64,000 nt of DNA from Reichenbachiella versicolor. Lineage in GTDB: Bacteria; Bacteroidota; Bacteroidia; Cytophagales; Cyclobacteriaceae. Location: positions 620,001-684,000 of the forward strand of contig NZ_QFZQ01000001.1 of the NCBI RefSeq assembly GCF_003171675.1. The letters are read 5' to 3'. Under the pieces are notes generated by a model. It had not been told where the DNA came from, did not search any database, and worked only from the letters and a program-made list of their open reading frames with translations. A program made the translations under genes and the position numbers. Position 1 is the first letter of the stretch. Every line of letters starts with the position of its first letter. Of this stretch, positions 1 to 7,850 are shown one piece after another.

Positions 1-284
1 ACAAAATTACCATTAGTTTCAGCATTGTCAAATGGCAACGAGCTAGCCCACCAGAGACAGTGGAGATTTGGGGAGGTGATCAAAAAGAAAATATGAAGCT
101 GATACAGAAACAGAATTTTGATTTCAAATCTTTGAATGTTTCTCGTATCGCAGAATTAAACTTTGACTCCGTTTCCTACCAATATTATAAGGTAGTAGCT
201 AAGCCGATTAGCAAGCTTCCGAGTTGGCATATGCATAAAGGTAAGAAAGGTAGAGTTTTGGTGGACCAACTGTTTTTTTATTAG
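1..284 (+). CDS. C-terminal end of a secreted protein with a discoidin-like module (partial)
   Basis: The reading frame is open from base 3 at the window edge to the TAG at 282-284, so only about 93 C-terminal residues are visible. The visible part contains PPETVEIWGG, then a Y-x-K-V-V-A-K-P stretch and KLPSWHMHKGKKG before VLVDQLFFY. This kind of ending (KLP-x-WH-x-x-x-GKK followed by a VD-x-x-FF strand) is what I associate with F5/8C-like galactose-binding modules at the C-terminus of Bacteroidota GH20 enzymes and other secreted proteins. The catalytic part, if any, lies outside the window, so the enzyme class cannot be assigned. Confidence 0.6.
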   Translation, partial: KITISFSIVKWQRASPPETVEIWGGDQKENMKLIQKQNFDFKSLNVSRIAELNFDSVSYQYYKVVAKPISKLPSWHMHKGKKGRVLVDQLFFY

Positions 285-421
285 TTAGTAGCTGATTCGA
301 TGGCTTTTTGAGAATGATCTTTGGGTTAATCAAGATTTGCTGTTGGACGTAGTCATTTCTTCCATTAGATTTAATAGAATATGCAGTATAAGCTGCACTT
401 CTTATTACTTAAGTCTACCTG

Positions 422-1915
422 ATGAATCTACAATTGTGGAAGATACTATTTTTTGTCTTTGTTATTTTATCTCTCGCCGGAGAGGCAAAGTCTCAAGAGC
501 GATTGAAGGTGCTAGACAATTATCATTTGTATATAGACCATGATGGTAGTATCAATCCTTTACAAGCAGGGCAATTGTTTGAAGAAGGAGATTTTAGCCA
601 CATTACCACAGATAATATACATGTTGATATAGCAGATTCCGTCATATGGCTAGCACTAAAAGTAGACCCTTTACTTGAAAAACAATATTTGACGCTCGGC
701 AATCAAATGGAAGTTTGGTCAGCAGCTACCTATGTCAAAGATTCGACAGGACAGCTTTTGAAAACCTATGAAAAGAAACATTTAGCTCCTCTTGATTCCA
801 AAGGGGCTAGTTATAGTACTACAGTTGTAGAACTGTCAGGGTCTTCCAGCTATTACCTTATCAGGATTAGGTCTACATTCAATCGCAACTACAGGTTCAT
901 GATAGGAGGAATAGAACCTACAATAGAGCATTTAGTATTCAAAGAAAGTATCCCAAAAGCCTTCATAGCATTTATGCTGTGCGTCATTCTTTACAATACT
1001 TTTTTGTTTTTATCTACAGGCAACCGAGTATTCATACCCTATCTCGTTTATCTAATAGTATTGACTTATGGAGTTTGTTTTCACAGTGGGTATATTCCAT
1101 TTAGTCACAAGAGCATGTGGCCCCAGCAATGGTCCTACACGATTTGGTTGAGCCTACTTTATTCATCAGGTACATTTTTTGCCATTAGATACCTCAATCT
1201 CAAGAATATGGCTCCAAGACTATACAAATGGTTACTATTCCTAGTATTTGTATTAGTCATAATCGTGCCTATTATAGACAATACCAAATGGATCAATGTC
1301 AGTATTTGGGCGGCACTAGTTCCTACATTAGTATTTATCCTTAACTCAAGTCTGCTGTATGCTGGTATATACGTGTGGAAAAAAGGAGTAAAGCATGCCA
1401 GGTTCTATGTCATAGGATGGCTGTTTATCCTCAGTGGTATCGGTGTTTATCTGATCGTTACCATTGGTGTTATTCCATATGATCGTATCTATGATTTTAC
1501 ATTGTACTTTGGCTCGGCTATGGAATCAGTTCTATTTGCCTTTGCGATAGGAGATCAGATGAATCAGTTTGCTAGACAAAAAGAAAAGATAGAAGCAAAA
1601 TACATCACCAGAACCCTAGAGAAAAACCGCCTATTGGCTAAGCAGCTATTTATGAACTCACACATGCTGCGAGCACCTATTTCTAGAATACTTGGGTTAA
1701 TTAATCTGCTTCGACCATTCAATACGGGTAAAGAATCAAGTTCTTTTTTACATCACATAGAGACTTCTACACACGAACTGGACGACATGACTAAAAAGAT
1801 GTCCAACTTATTGGAGAATGAAGGTTATCTCAATCAATACCAAAGGGACTTCAAAGAAGTCAAAGATGGTTCCTACCAAGACCTTAAAACTGATCATAAA
1901 AACACACAGTCTTAA
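422..1915 (+). CDS. 7TMR-DISM sensor protein with a histidine-kinase-like DHp helix but no ATPase domain
   Basis: A 497-residue membrane sensor. A signal peptide (about residues 1-24) is followed by an extracytoplasmic beta-rich domain of the 7TMR-DISM type (about 30-165) and seven hydrophobic segments (about 180-390). A coiled-coil stretch then leads into SHMLRAPISRILGL, which matches the H-box of Bacteroidota histidine kinases, with the candidate phospho-His at residue 414. The protein ends about 80 residues later. No N, G1 or G2 box of a HATPase domain is present in it or in the next gene. It could be a phosphotransfer or dimerisation partner of another kinase, or a truncated kinase. The next gene starts about 50 bp downstream and is probably co-transcribed. 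Confidence 0.75.
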   Translation: MNLQLWKILFFVFVILSLAGEAKSQERLKVLDNYHLYIDHDGSINPLQAGQLFEEGDFSHITTDNIHVDIADSVIWLALKVDPLLEKQYLTLGNQMEVWSAATYVKDSTGQLLKTYEKKHLAPLDSKGASYSTTVVELSGSSSYYLIRIRSTFNRNYRFMIGGIEPTIEHLVFKESIPKAFIAFMLCVILYNTFLFLSTGNRVFIPYLVYLIVLTYGVCFHSGYIPFSHKSMWPQQWSYTIWLSLLYSSGTFFAIRYLNLKNMAPRLYKWLLFLVFVLVIIVPIIDNTKWINVSIWAALVPTLVFILNSSLLYAGIYVWKKGVKHARFYVIGWLFILSGIGVYLIVTIGVIPYDRIYDFTLYFGSAMESVLFAFAIGDQMNQFARQKEKIEAKYITRTLEKNRLLAKQLFMNSHMLRAPISRILGLINLLRPFNTGKESSSFLHHIETSTHELDDMTKKMSNLLENEGYLNQYQRDFKEVKDGSYQDLKTDHKNTQS

Positions 1916-1965
1916 CGCTCAACTCTTACATATCTATCCCGTACCAAACTTTCAAAATAAAATCT

Positions 1966-2631
1966 ATGCATACCATACTGAATGATATCGATCTCAATAC
2001 CATTTATCAGCGTGTTTTAAGAACCAGTACAGACCAACCGGGTTTCTATTATAAAGACCTAGGCAAAGACTTAGACTCGTATACCTTCAGACAAACTATG
2101 GTAGAAGTCAAAAATGGACTTTCCGAACTTTGTCAAATGTATACTGAGTTTCAGCTCAACTATCAGTGGCTCGGTCGATTTAGTCATCAAAGTACTAGTG
2201 GATTTCACAGAGACAGTTCGACACCGCATTCTGTTTTGATGCTGGGCTATGAACCCACAGAGATAGATAGTAGCGTGTCTTTGGCGGATTATACCAAATT
2301 GATCAAGGAAGAAGGATTGGCCGTTGAAGAATACTTCGGCGCCAAAGAGGAGATCAATGGTGCTAACAAAGACTACCCAATAGAAGACTACGCGACAGAA
2401 TTACTACCCTTTCCCAAAGACCATTACAGATTGGTGATACTGAACAACAGCCGTTCTTTTGAAGAAGAAACTTATGGAATATTTCATAGAGGTGAAATAT
2501 TGCAAAAAGACTTATCCAAAGATCGTATCCTAGACTCAATCATGCTGACTCTATGTAAGAAAGGAACAGCAGAACAATACTCCGACGAATCTGTTCGAGA
2601 ATTCATCCAAACGGATAAGGTCGAAAGATAG
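1966..2631 (+). CDS. Conserved-looking protein of unknown function with a possible HxD metal motif
   Basis: A 221-residue soluble protein without signal peptide or membrane segment. I do not recognise the family with confidence. A central stretch reads RFSHQSTSGFHRDSS, and FHRD could be the HxD half of a cupin or 2OG-Fe(II) oxygenase site. Further on, YRLVILNNS and GIFHRGEIL could supply the later strands and the distal His. This reading is inference only. It lies about 50 bp after the 7TMR sensor on the same strand. The following 700 bases carry no gene. Confidence 0.6.
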   Translation: MHTILNDIDLNTIYQRVLRTSTDQPGFYYKDLGKDLDSYTFRQTMVEVKNGLSELCQMYTEFQLNYQWLGRFSHQSTSGFHRDSSTPHSVLMLGYEPTEIDSSVSLADYTKLIKEEGLAVEEYFGAKEEINGANKDYPIEDYATELLPFPKDHYRLVILNNSRSFEEETYGIFHRGEILQKDLSKDRILDSIMLTLCKKGTAEQYSDESVREFIQTDKVER

Positions 2632-2736
2632 AATAAGAGTATAATTTCTCTGTCTGATCTGACTCAATGGAAATTTTATTAGAAAGCTCTAGCTTAATTT
2701 TTAAACTTGATTGAGGACGATACAGAAATCCTGACT

Positions 2737-3091
2737 ACGCATATTTTTTCAAAAACGTCACCCACGCATATCTTTTTTCAGACGAAATAAATATGCGTAG
2801 TTGTTTTTTTTGAGTTACGCATATATGCGTAAGGTGGTCACGCATATATGCGTGGTTCATTTTTAAGTCACGCATATTTTTTTGAAAATCTTAACCACGC
2901 ATATTTTTTTCAAACACACTTACGCATATTATTTTTTAAAAACCAATCACGCATATTCTGAAAAAAAATCTAACCACGCATATTATTTTGAAAATGTCAT
3001 CTACGCATATTTTTTTACAGATTCTAACTGCGCATATTTTTCTAAAAATTTCAACTACGCATATTTTGAGTAAAAATCTAATCACGCATAT
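2737..3091. repeat. 27-bp periodic array of an ACGCATAT core (14 units)
   Basis: Fourteen copies of an ACGCATAT core start at 2737, 2764, 2791 (inverted, ATATGCGT), 2817 and 2840 (both the palindrome ACGCATATATGCGT), 2870, 2897, 2922, 2949, 2976, 3003, 3030 (GCGCATAT), 3057 and 3084. The last six steps are exactly 27 bp and the others are 23-30 bp. The sequence between cores is T- and A-rich and has diverged, while the octamer is almost invariant. The array fills most of the gene-free stretch 2632-3329. The remaining flanks (2632-2736 and 3092-3329) show nothing else that I recognise. Confidence 0.9.
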
Positions 3092-3329
3092 ATTTTAAGG
3101 TCGACTCGCTAGTATTTGCTCATTACTACCCTTGCTAAAGGTTTCGGATAACATGTGAGAGCATGTAATTTGAAATAAGAAGCAGTTAAGTGTAATTTGA
3201 GTTTGTTTGTAGCTTTGGATAGTCTATTTTGCGAGAGCAATAATTGACACTTTATAAATAAACCTAATTTAACAATAGGTGACATATGTTATCTATTCGT
3301 ACGTTACCACACGTTCACCACCAGAACAA

Positions 3330-3839
3330 ATGAGCTACAGAAATAAAACCTATGTGATTTTTGATGGAGATAATGATATGTGGGCATATGCACGCATGAA
3401 GGGTTGGAAGGCTTTAGAAAACATTGACTTCAATTTTTATGATGCCCATGATCTTAATCCGTTAACAAAGCAAGCTAGTAATGAACAGTATATCAAACAG
3501 CGATTGCTTGAGCGTATGAATAATGCAAAGCAAGTAATTGTTCTCATTGGTGGAAGCACAAAAAACCTTTACAGATTCGTCAGATGGGAGCTTGATCAAG
3601 CACTTTCAATGAAGCTTCCAATTATTGCTATTAATCTCAATAATTCAAGGAGAATAGATGAAGCATTATGCCCTTCAATATTAAAACTCCAAAACTGCGT
3701 TCATATAGCATTCAGAATGAGGATGATTAGACATGCTCTTGATAATTTCCCTCCTTTCTTTAAATCAATTAAACCTACCGAGAAAAAAAACTGGTATTAC
3801 GAGGACAAAGTGTATTCGGACTTGGGAATCTCTAATTGA
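3330..3839 (+). CDS. ThsB-like TIR protein (DUF1863/MTH538 TIR-like fold)
   Basis: A 169-residue protein. The first strand reads KTYVIFDGDND, followed by FNFYDAHDLNP, a helix with YIKQRLLERM, the strand QVIVLIGGSTKN and then FVRWELDQAL. This is the pattern of the TIR-like DUF1863 family that includes Thoeris ThsB proteins. These sense phage infection and make an NAD-derived signal. E87 in RWELD is the likely catalytic-position Glu. I chose the ATG at 3330; the frame extends to a GTG at 3279, but that adds residues unlike the family. It is the first gene of a three-gene operon, 10 bp before the membrane protein. Thoeris-like function is inferred. Confidence 0.8.
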   Translation: MSYRNKTYVIFDGDNDMWAYARMKGWKALENIDFNFYDAHDLNPLTKQASNEQYIKQRLLERMNNAKQVIVLIGGSTKNLYRFVRWELDQALSMKLPIIAINLNNSRRIDEALCPSILKLQNCVHIAFRMRMIRHALDNFPPFFKSIKPTEKKNWYYEDKVYSDLGISN

Positions 3840-3849
3840 TTATTGGGAT

Positions 3850-4752
3850 ATGATAAACAAAACCGAATTTGATCGTGATCTTGTTGGCCCTGATTCCTAT
3901 GAATATTTTAATGACCTATCAAAATTCTGTCAAAATAAGTATTTAGGATTCCATAAATGGCAATTGTTATTGCTTTTAGTCATTGCCATCGTGTCCACTG
4001 CTCCAATACTTCCCGAAAGCATAGAAACAGGAAAGCTCTTTATTGAATTAGCCCTAATTATCAGTGTTTTGATTTTAATGATTATTCAATTCCGTACCAA
4101 GTATATGGATGGGTGGCAGAAATCAAGGTTTCTGGCTGAAAGTATACTAAGCACTGTTTGGCTTGTGGTGTTTAAAATTGACAAATACGATTGTGAATGG
4201 TCAGATGCTTTAAAATCTTTCCATGAAAAGATTAAGGAAATAAAGAATGAAATAAACCTTGATGAATATTTAAAGTATGTGCAGCACAAATCATCGGACA
4301 ATGACTCACCTGATTGGATGAAAGAAGCATTTGATCTTGATTACAAAGAAAGAGTTGAATTTTATATAAAATACCGCCTGAATCATCAGGAAGGATATTA
4401 TTTCAAAAAAACAAAGTACAATACTAAAAAGGGAGAACTGTTTTTTTGGCTTGCACTAGTATCAATGGGATTAGGTGCTGTTCTAACCATTTTGATTCTA
4501 ACCAAAACACTCCCTAATTATTCTTACCTGGGATTATTCACAACGCTATCAGCAACAATGTTTTCTTGGAAACAAACCAAACGATTTGATGAGTTGAGTT
4601 CTACTTATAGTGTTGCTATTGAGGAGCTGAAAGATTTTAAGAAAAAATTACTTATTGAATCAACGAATACTGGTTATCAAACAATCGTGTATGATTGTGA
4701 AAGATCGATAAGTAGAGAACACAAACTCTGGGTATCTAGAATACAAGAATAA
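3850..4752 (+). CDS. Four-helix SLATT/DUF4231-like membrane protein, candidate pore-forming effector
   Basis: A 300-residue protein built as two similar halves. Half one has transmembrane helices at about 37-55 and 62-82, then a W-x-x-x-R-x-x-x-E-S motif (GWQKSRFLAES). Half two has helices at about 198-218 and 222-240, then a long helix ending ERSISREHKLWVSRI, which fits the E-x-E/H-x-x-W C-terminus of SLATT proteins. SLATT families are predicted membrane effectors that act with nucleotide-signal or NAD-signal generators. The frame stays open back to an ATG at 3733 inside the TIR gene, but the ATG at 3850 avoids a 107-bp overlap. The stop codon overlaps the next start by one base (TAATG). There is no macro, SIR2 or SLOG domain. 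Confidence 0.75.
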   Translation: MINKTEFDRDLVGPDSYEYFNDLSKFCQNKYLGFHKWQLLLLLVIAIVSTAPILPESIETGKLFIELALIISVLILMIIQFRTKYMDGWQKSRFLAESILSTVWLVVFKIDKYDCEWSDALKSFHEKIKEIKNEINLDEYLKYVQHKSSDNDSPDWMKEAFDLDYKERVEFYIKYRLNHQEGYYFKKTKYNTKKGELFFWLALVSMGLGAVLTILILTKTLPNYSYLGLFTTLSATMFSWKQTKRFDELSSTYSVAIEELKDFKKKLLIESTNTGYQTIVYDCERSISREHKLWVSRIQE

Positions 4753-5288
4753 TGTCCTATCTAACTTTTAACGATTTAACAGAGACCAGATATTTCAGCA
4801 AGGCTGAGGTTATTAATGAGTCACTAAGCGGTAAATACGTCAGTTATGATAAGAAGATATTTCTCTCTTACAGGAGAAAGGATCGAGCCTATGTTGATCC
4901 TATTGTTAGATTTTTAAAAGAGATTGGTGTTAAAGTCTATATAGACTACCTCGATGATTCACTACCAGATGATCCTAACTCCAAAACTGCTGAGATACTT
5001 AGGTCAAGAATAAAGCAATCCGATAAGTTTATTTTGCTAGCTACTCCTAATAGTAAAAATTCAAAGTGGATTCCTTGGGAACTTGGCTTGGGGGATGGAT
5101 TTCTTAGCGATAAACACTTAGCTATCTTACCCTTAGTTCACTACTCAAGTAGCTGGTCTGAACAGGAGTATTTTTCAATATATGGATACATTAAAAAAGC
5201 TTCTTCGAAGGATAATACAAAATATGACTGGGCTATTTTCTATCCTGATGGAAGTGCCGATTGGTTAGTTAATTGGCTAAGAACATGA
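4752..5288 (+). CDS. TIR-domain protein
   Basis: A 178-residue protein with one TIR domain at about 35-165. Box 1 is KIFLSYRRKD. It is followed by the BB-loop region KVYIDYLDDS, the strand KFILLATPNS and the helix start WIPWELGLG. E110 in WELG sits where TIR NADases carry the catalytic Glu. The first 34 residues precede the domain and are not recognised. The start codon overlaps the stop of the SLATT-like gene, so translation is probably coupled. With the ThsB-like gene it makes a two-TIR, one-membrane-effector operon. It could be a second signal synthase or an adaptor. Confidence 0.85.
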   Translation: MSYLTFNDLTETRYFSKAEVINESLSGKYVSYDKKIFLSYRRKDRAYVDPIVRFLKEIGVKVYIDYLDDSLPDDPNSKTAEILRSRIKQSDKFILLATPNSKNSKWIPWELGLGDGFLSDKHLAILPLVHYSSSWSEQEYFSIYGYIKKASSKDNTKYDWAIFYPDGSADWLVNWLRT

Positions 5289-5532
5289 AAATAACGTGTG
5301 GTAAGTAAATGCTATGAATGAATGGGGTTTTATAGGTCAAGATATTTCCTTGTTCTTTTAAGAATCTTTTTTAAAAGATAAGATGAACCATAGAGTCTCC
5401 TGACTAGGAACTCTGGTATAGTGTATTGCTAAACTATCTGTGTCGGGAGACACTTATTTTTCAAGTGTCGTTGCACTTAACACGTGAAACAACAGGTAGA
5501 ACCAAACGTCAGATTTTTCATGTTTTTGTAAT

Positions 5533-5721
5533 ATGAGTAGAGAAGAAGTCAGAACAGCGATCGATGATCTTTTAAGTAATACGCCTGAACAAGGCTTACT
5601 TGAAGTGCTAGCATACCTTAAGTCTTTACAAGGAAAAGCTGAGCAGGATATAACAACAGCTAACAACCTCAGAACAATTCTTATGGAAGATTCTGACCTT
5701 CTTAAGCGTTTGGCTCAGTGA
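5533..5721 (+). CDS. Small antitoxin-like protein
   Basis: A 62-residue, helix-rich, charged protein: an N-terminal helix (REEVRTAIDDLL), then EVLAYLKSLQ, then a C-terminal helix ending EDSDLLKRLAQ. Small Bacteroidota proteins with this layout are often found directly before Fic/Doc or other toxins. The stop overlaps a GTG that opens a frame starting like Doc (see next feature), which supports an antitoxin role. The 244 bp upstream (5289-5532) hold only short inverted repeats, including GACACTT at 5449-5455 pairing with 5463-5469; these may form a leader hairpin. Confidence 0.55.
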   Translation: MSREEVRTAIDDLLSNTPEQGLLEVLAYLKSLQGKAEQDITTANNLRTILMEDSDLLKRLAQ

Positions 5722-5810
5722 TATCAGTTGAACAGGCACTTGAAATTTTGATTATTAACCGTCATCATAGGCTGTTAGAACTAATTTTCAAGGTGACAAT
5801 AGCCACCTAA
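5718..5810 (+). pseudogene. Probable remnant of a Doc/Fic death-on-curing toxin
   Basis: A GTG at 5718 overlaps the antitoxin-like stop (GTGA). It opens a 30-codon frame that starts VISVEQALEI and ends with TAA at 5808-5810. M/V-ISVEQALEI is the typical N-terminus of Doc-type toxins. In intact proteins a helix ending in LIIN precedes the Fic motif HPF-x-DGNKR. Here EI is followed directly by LIINRHH, and the frame ends before any Fic motif. The simplest reading is an internal deletion that fused the N-terminus to the pre-Fic helix and then decayed. It relies on family recall; a short unrelated ORF is the alternative. Confidence 0.45.
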
Positions 5811-6149
5811 CTACTCCATACCATCACCCATCAGCAGAGCTTTCATTTCAGGGTATGAACCTTTGTATTCCCAAAAAACCAGTCTACCGAAACCGTAAGA
5901 AGTAAGAATATATTTCTCACTGATAGACTGAATTCTATCCACTTGAAGTAGTTTTTTAATAGGCTTCTCTACCTCCACTTCCTCTATTATTTCCTTATTG
6001 TTTTCGTCAAACCCATGTAATATGATGTGGCTTTGAACCGTAATTTCTACAAACTTTGGAGTATTCATCGTCTTAGAATTTTGAGTGCCGCATCCGCTCA
6101 TTAGAGTGAAACCAATAGCGAAAACAGAATATTTAAGAATGTTCTTCAT
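5811..6149 (-). CDS. Small lipoprotein of unknown function
   Basis: A 112-residue protein starting MKNILKYSVFAIGFTLMSGC, a signal peptide ending in a lipobox (M-S-G-C). The mature part contains an acidic segment (NNKEIIEEVEVEKP), then YILTSYGFGRLVFWEY near the C-terminus. The family is not recognised. It is convergent with the toxin remnant, its stop directly adjoining that frame, and it is divergent from the LysR gene. Confidence 0.6.
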   Translation of the reverse strand: MKNILKYSVFAIGFTLMSGCGTQNSKTMNTPKFVEITVQSHIILHGFDENNKEIIEEVEVEKPIKKLLQVDRIQSISEKYILTSYGFGRLVFWEYKGSYPEMKALLMGDGME

Positions 6150-6231
6150 CTTTTTTTCTGCAAAGGTCTAGGATGTATTTTGATAATAGAAATAGAATTT
6201 TTTACATTGACTGATAATAAATAAGTATCAA

Positions 6232-7119
6232 ATGCAGATAAGGCATATTCAATACTTCCTAACCTTAGCCGAAGAGCTTCATTTTAGAAGAGCAGCAGAA
6301 AAACTCTTTATCGCCCAGCCAGCGTTGACACGTCAGATAAAAGATCTCGAAGAAGAGCTAGGAACAGTACTCTTTAGTCGAGATAAGCGCAAAGTATCAC
6401 TTACAGAGTCGGGAAAGTTTCTACAAAAGGAAGGCTACCAATTGCTGCAAAAGGTGGAGTCTATCAAGTCTTCTATAGCTGAGATGGGAACAACTTTATC
6501 AGGTGTAGTCAATATAGGGTGTATCGGTTCTGCGATGGTTGATATAGTACCTAATTTAATCAGCGAGATTGAAGATCAATTTCCAAAAGTGAAAACAAAT
6601 ATCGTAGAGACCACTAGTCAAAACCTTCTTAACCAGTTACATGATGGACAAATAGATGTGATCATCGGAAGACCACATAAAGAAATGCCATTCATTAACT
6701 CAGAAACAATTTTCACCGACTCTACCGTATTAGTCAAGGCATCAAATAGTAAATGGGATATTAAAAAAGGAGCTAGTATTTCTGACTTGAACCATGTGCC
6801 ATTCATTTTATATCCTCGGTCGGCTGGAACATATTTTCGAGATCAAATTATACAAGCGTGTAGTCATAGAGGCTTTTATCCGCAAATAAAGCATGAGAGT
6901 TTAAATGCATTTTCAATACTTAAGTTGGTAGAGAAAGACATAGGAATATCCATTCTGCCTAAAAGTATAGCACAAGGATACAAGTTGCTAGAAGTGGACT
7001 ATTTAGAATTGGATGAGTTGGACATTTCATTAGACATGGTGGTGTCCTATCGTAGTGATATTGAAAATGAGTTACCAAAGACAATTGCTCAGATATTAAG
7101 TAAACAGGCTAAGGACTGA
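6232..7119 (+). CDS. LysR-family transcriptional regulator
   Basis: A 295-residue protein. The winged helix-turn-helix is at residues 1-60 (HIQYFLTLAEELHFRRAAEKL, broken as HIQYFLTLAE then ELHFRRAAEKL, followed by QPALTRQIKDLE). The effector-binding domain of the periplasmic-binding-protein fold is at about 90-290. The opening resembles the CatM/BenM/CbbR branch, but the inducer cannot be deduced. The methyltransferase gene starts 16 bp downstream on the same strand and is probably in the same transcript. LysR genes are commonly autoregulated; the upstream gap to the divergent lipoprotein gene is only 82 bp. Confidence 0.9.
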   Translation: MQIRHIQYFLTLAEELHFRRAAEKLFIAQPALTRQIKDLEEELGTVLFSRDKRKVSLTESGKFLQKEGYQLLQKVESIKSSIAEMGTTLSGVVNIGCIGSAMVDIVPNLISEIEDQFPKVKTNIVETTSQNLLNQLHDGQIDVIIGRPHKEMPFINSETIFTDSTVLVKASNSKWDIKKGASISDLNHVPFILYPRSAGTYFRDQIIQACSHRGFYPQIKHESLNAFSILKLVEKDIGISILPKSIAQGYKLLEVDYLELDELDISLDMVVSYRSDIENELPKTIAQILSKQAKD

Positions 7120-7135
7120 AAATCAAAAAACACAA

Positions 7136-7729
7136 ATGAACCCAAACGACACAGGACTGAGATATGATAAGATAGCTTCATGGTGGGATGATCAACATCG
7201 CGAATCAAACTACGGAATGGAAGCATTCGAAAGAGCTTTAAAGTATTATGAAGGAATTAAAACGGCATTAGATGTAGGCTGCGGAGCAGGAGGGAGATTT
7301 ATTAAAAGACTCGTTTCAAACGATATTCAAGTTCATGGAATAGATGTCTCCAAGAACATGATAGACTTAGCAAAATCCAATCACCCCATTCAGCAATTTG
7401 AAGTACAGGATATATCCATGTATACGATCAAAAGGAAGTATGATTTGGTATACGCATGGGATAGCATCTTTCATCTTCCCCTAGACCAGCATAGGTCAGT
7501 GATTAAGAAAATGTGCAACGCCCTACATCCAAGAGGAATAATTCTCTACACCTTCGGAAATGCAGAGGGAGAGCACACAGATCAATGGATGAATGACACC
7601 TTCTACTACAGTTCCATCGGTATCAATGAAAACCTAAAAGTGCTCCTAGAATGCAACATCAAAGTCCTACACCTAGAACTAGACCAATACCCCGAAAAAC
7701 ATGTAGTGGTAATAGGGCAGCGTGATTAA
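7136..7729 (+). CDS. Class I SAM-dependent methyltransferase
   Basis: A 197-residue protein with the Rossmann-type SAM site: motif I ALDVGCGAGGRF at about 45-57, motif II HGIDVSKNMIDLA, and motif III-like YDLVYAWDSIFHLP with the downstream ALHPRGIILYTFG. The substrate is unknown; proteins of this size usually methylate small molecules. It starts 16 bp after the LysR gene. Its TAA stop lies inside the first bases of a REP-like element (7724-7786). Confidence 0.85.
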   Translation: MNPNDTGLRYDKIASWWDDQHRESNYGMEAFERALKYYEGIKTALDVGCGAGGRFIKRLVSNDIQVHGIDVSKNMIDLAKSNHPIQQFEVQDISMYTIKRKYDLVYAWDSIFHLPLDQHRSVIKKMCNALHPRGIILYTFGNAEGEHTDQWMNDTFYYSSIGINENLKVLLECNIKVLHLELDQYPEKHVVVIGQRD

Positions 7730-7786
7730 TCGCAGGGAAAACTTTATTGGGACTTAATTTCCCAACCCTTAGATCGGGGAGCTTCA
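7724..7786 (+). repeat. REP-like element, copy 1 (TTAATCGCAGGG ... GGGGAGCTTC)
   Basis: The stretch begins with TTAATCGCAGGG, contains TTAATTTCCCAACCCTTAGA and ends with TCGGGGAGCTTC. The reverse complement of 21698-21798 has the same order of blocks: TTAATCGCAGGG, AATTCCCCGACCCTTGGGTC and GGGGAGCTTC. The element begins at the methyltransferase stop codon and may supply it. Copy 1 is shorter and more diverged than copy 2. Confidence 0.7.
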
Positions 7787-7850
7787 ATTGAAAAATGAAC
7801 CGTGCCGAATAGATTGGTAGAATAGGCTAGAAAATTTTTTAGCGACAGCA

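Noticed and set aside
2882-3073. 63-codon ORF inside the 27-bp array
   Set aside because: Its repeating NHAY/CAYF peptide merely reads the ACGCATAT array; 27 bp is a multiple of three, so the frame stays open without selection for protein.
2737-3091. CRISPR array
   Set aside because: The conserved core is only 8 bp, spacers are 15-22 bp, A/T-rich and similar to each other, and no cas gene is in view. The 40- and 41-bp arrays fail for the same reasons.
3279-3329. GTG start for the first TIR gene
   Set aside because: It would add 17 residues before the domain; the ATG at 3330 gives the start expected for DUF1863 TIR proteins.
3330-5288. Canonical Thoeris system
   Set aside because: The ThsB-like gene fits, but no ThsA with SIR2, SLOG or macro domain is present, so the name Thoeris is not applied.
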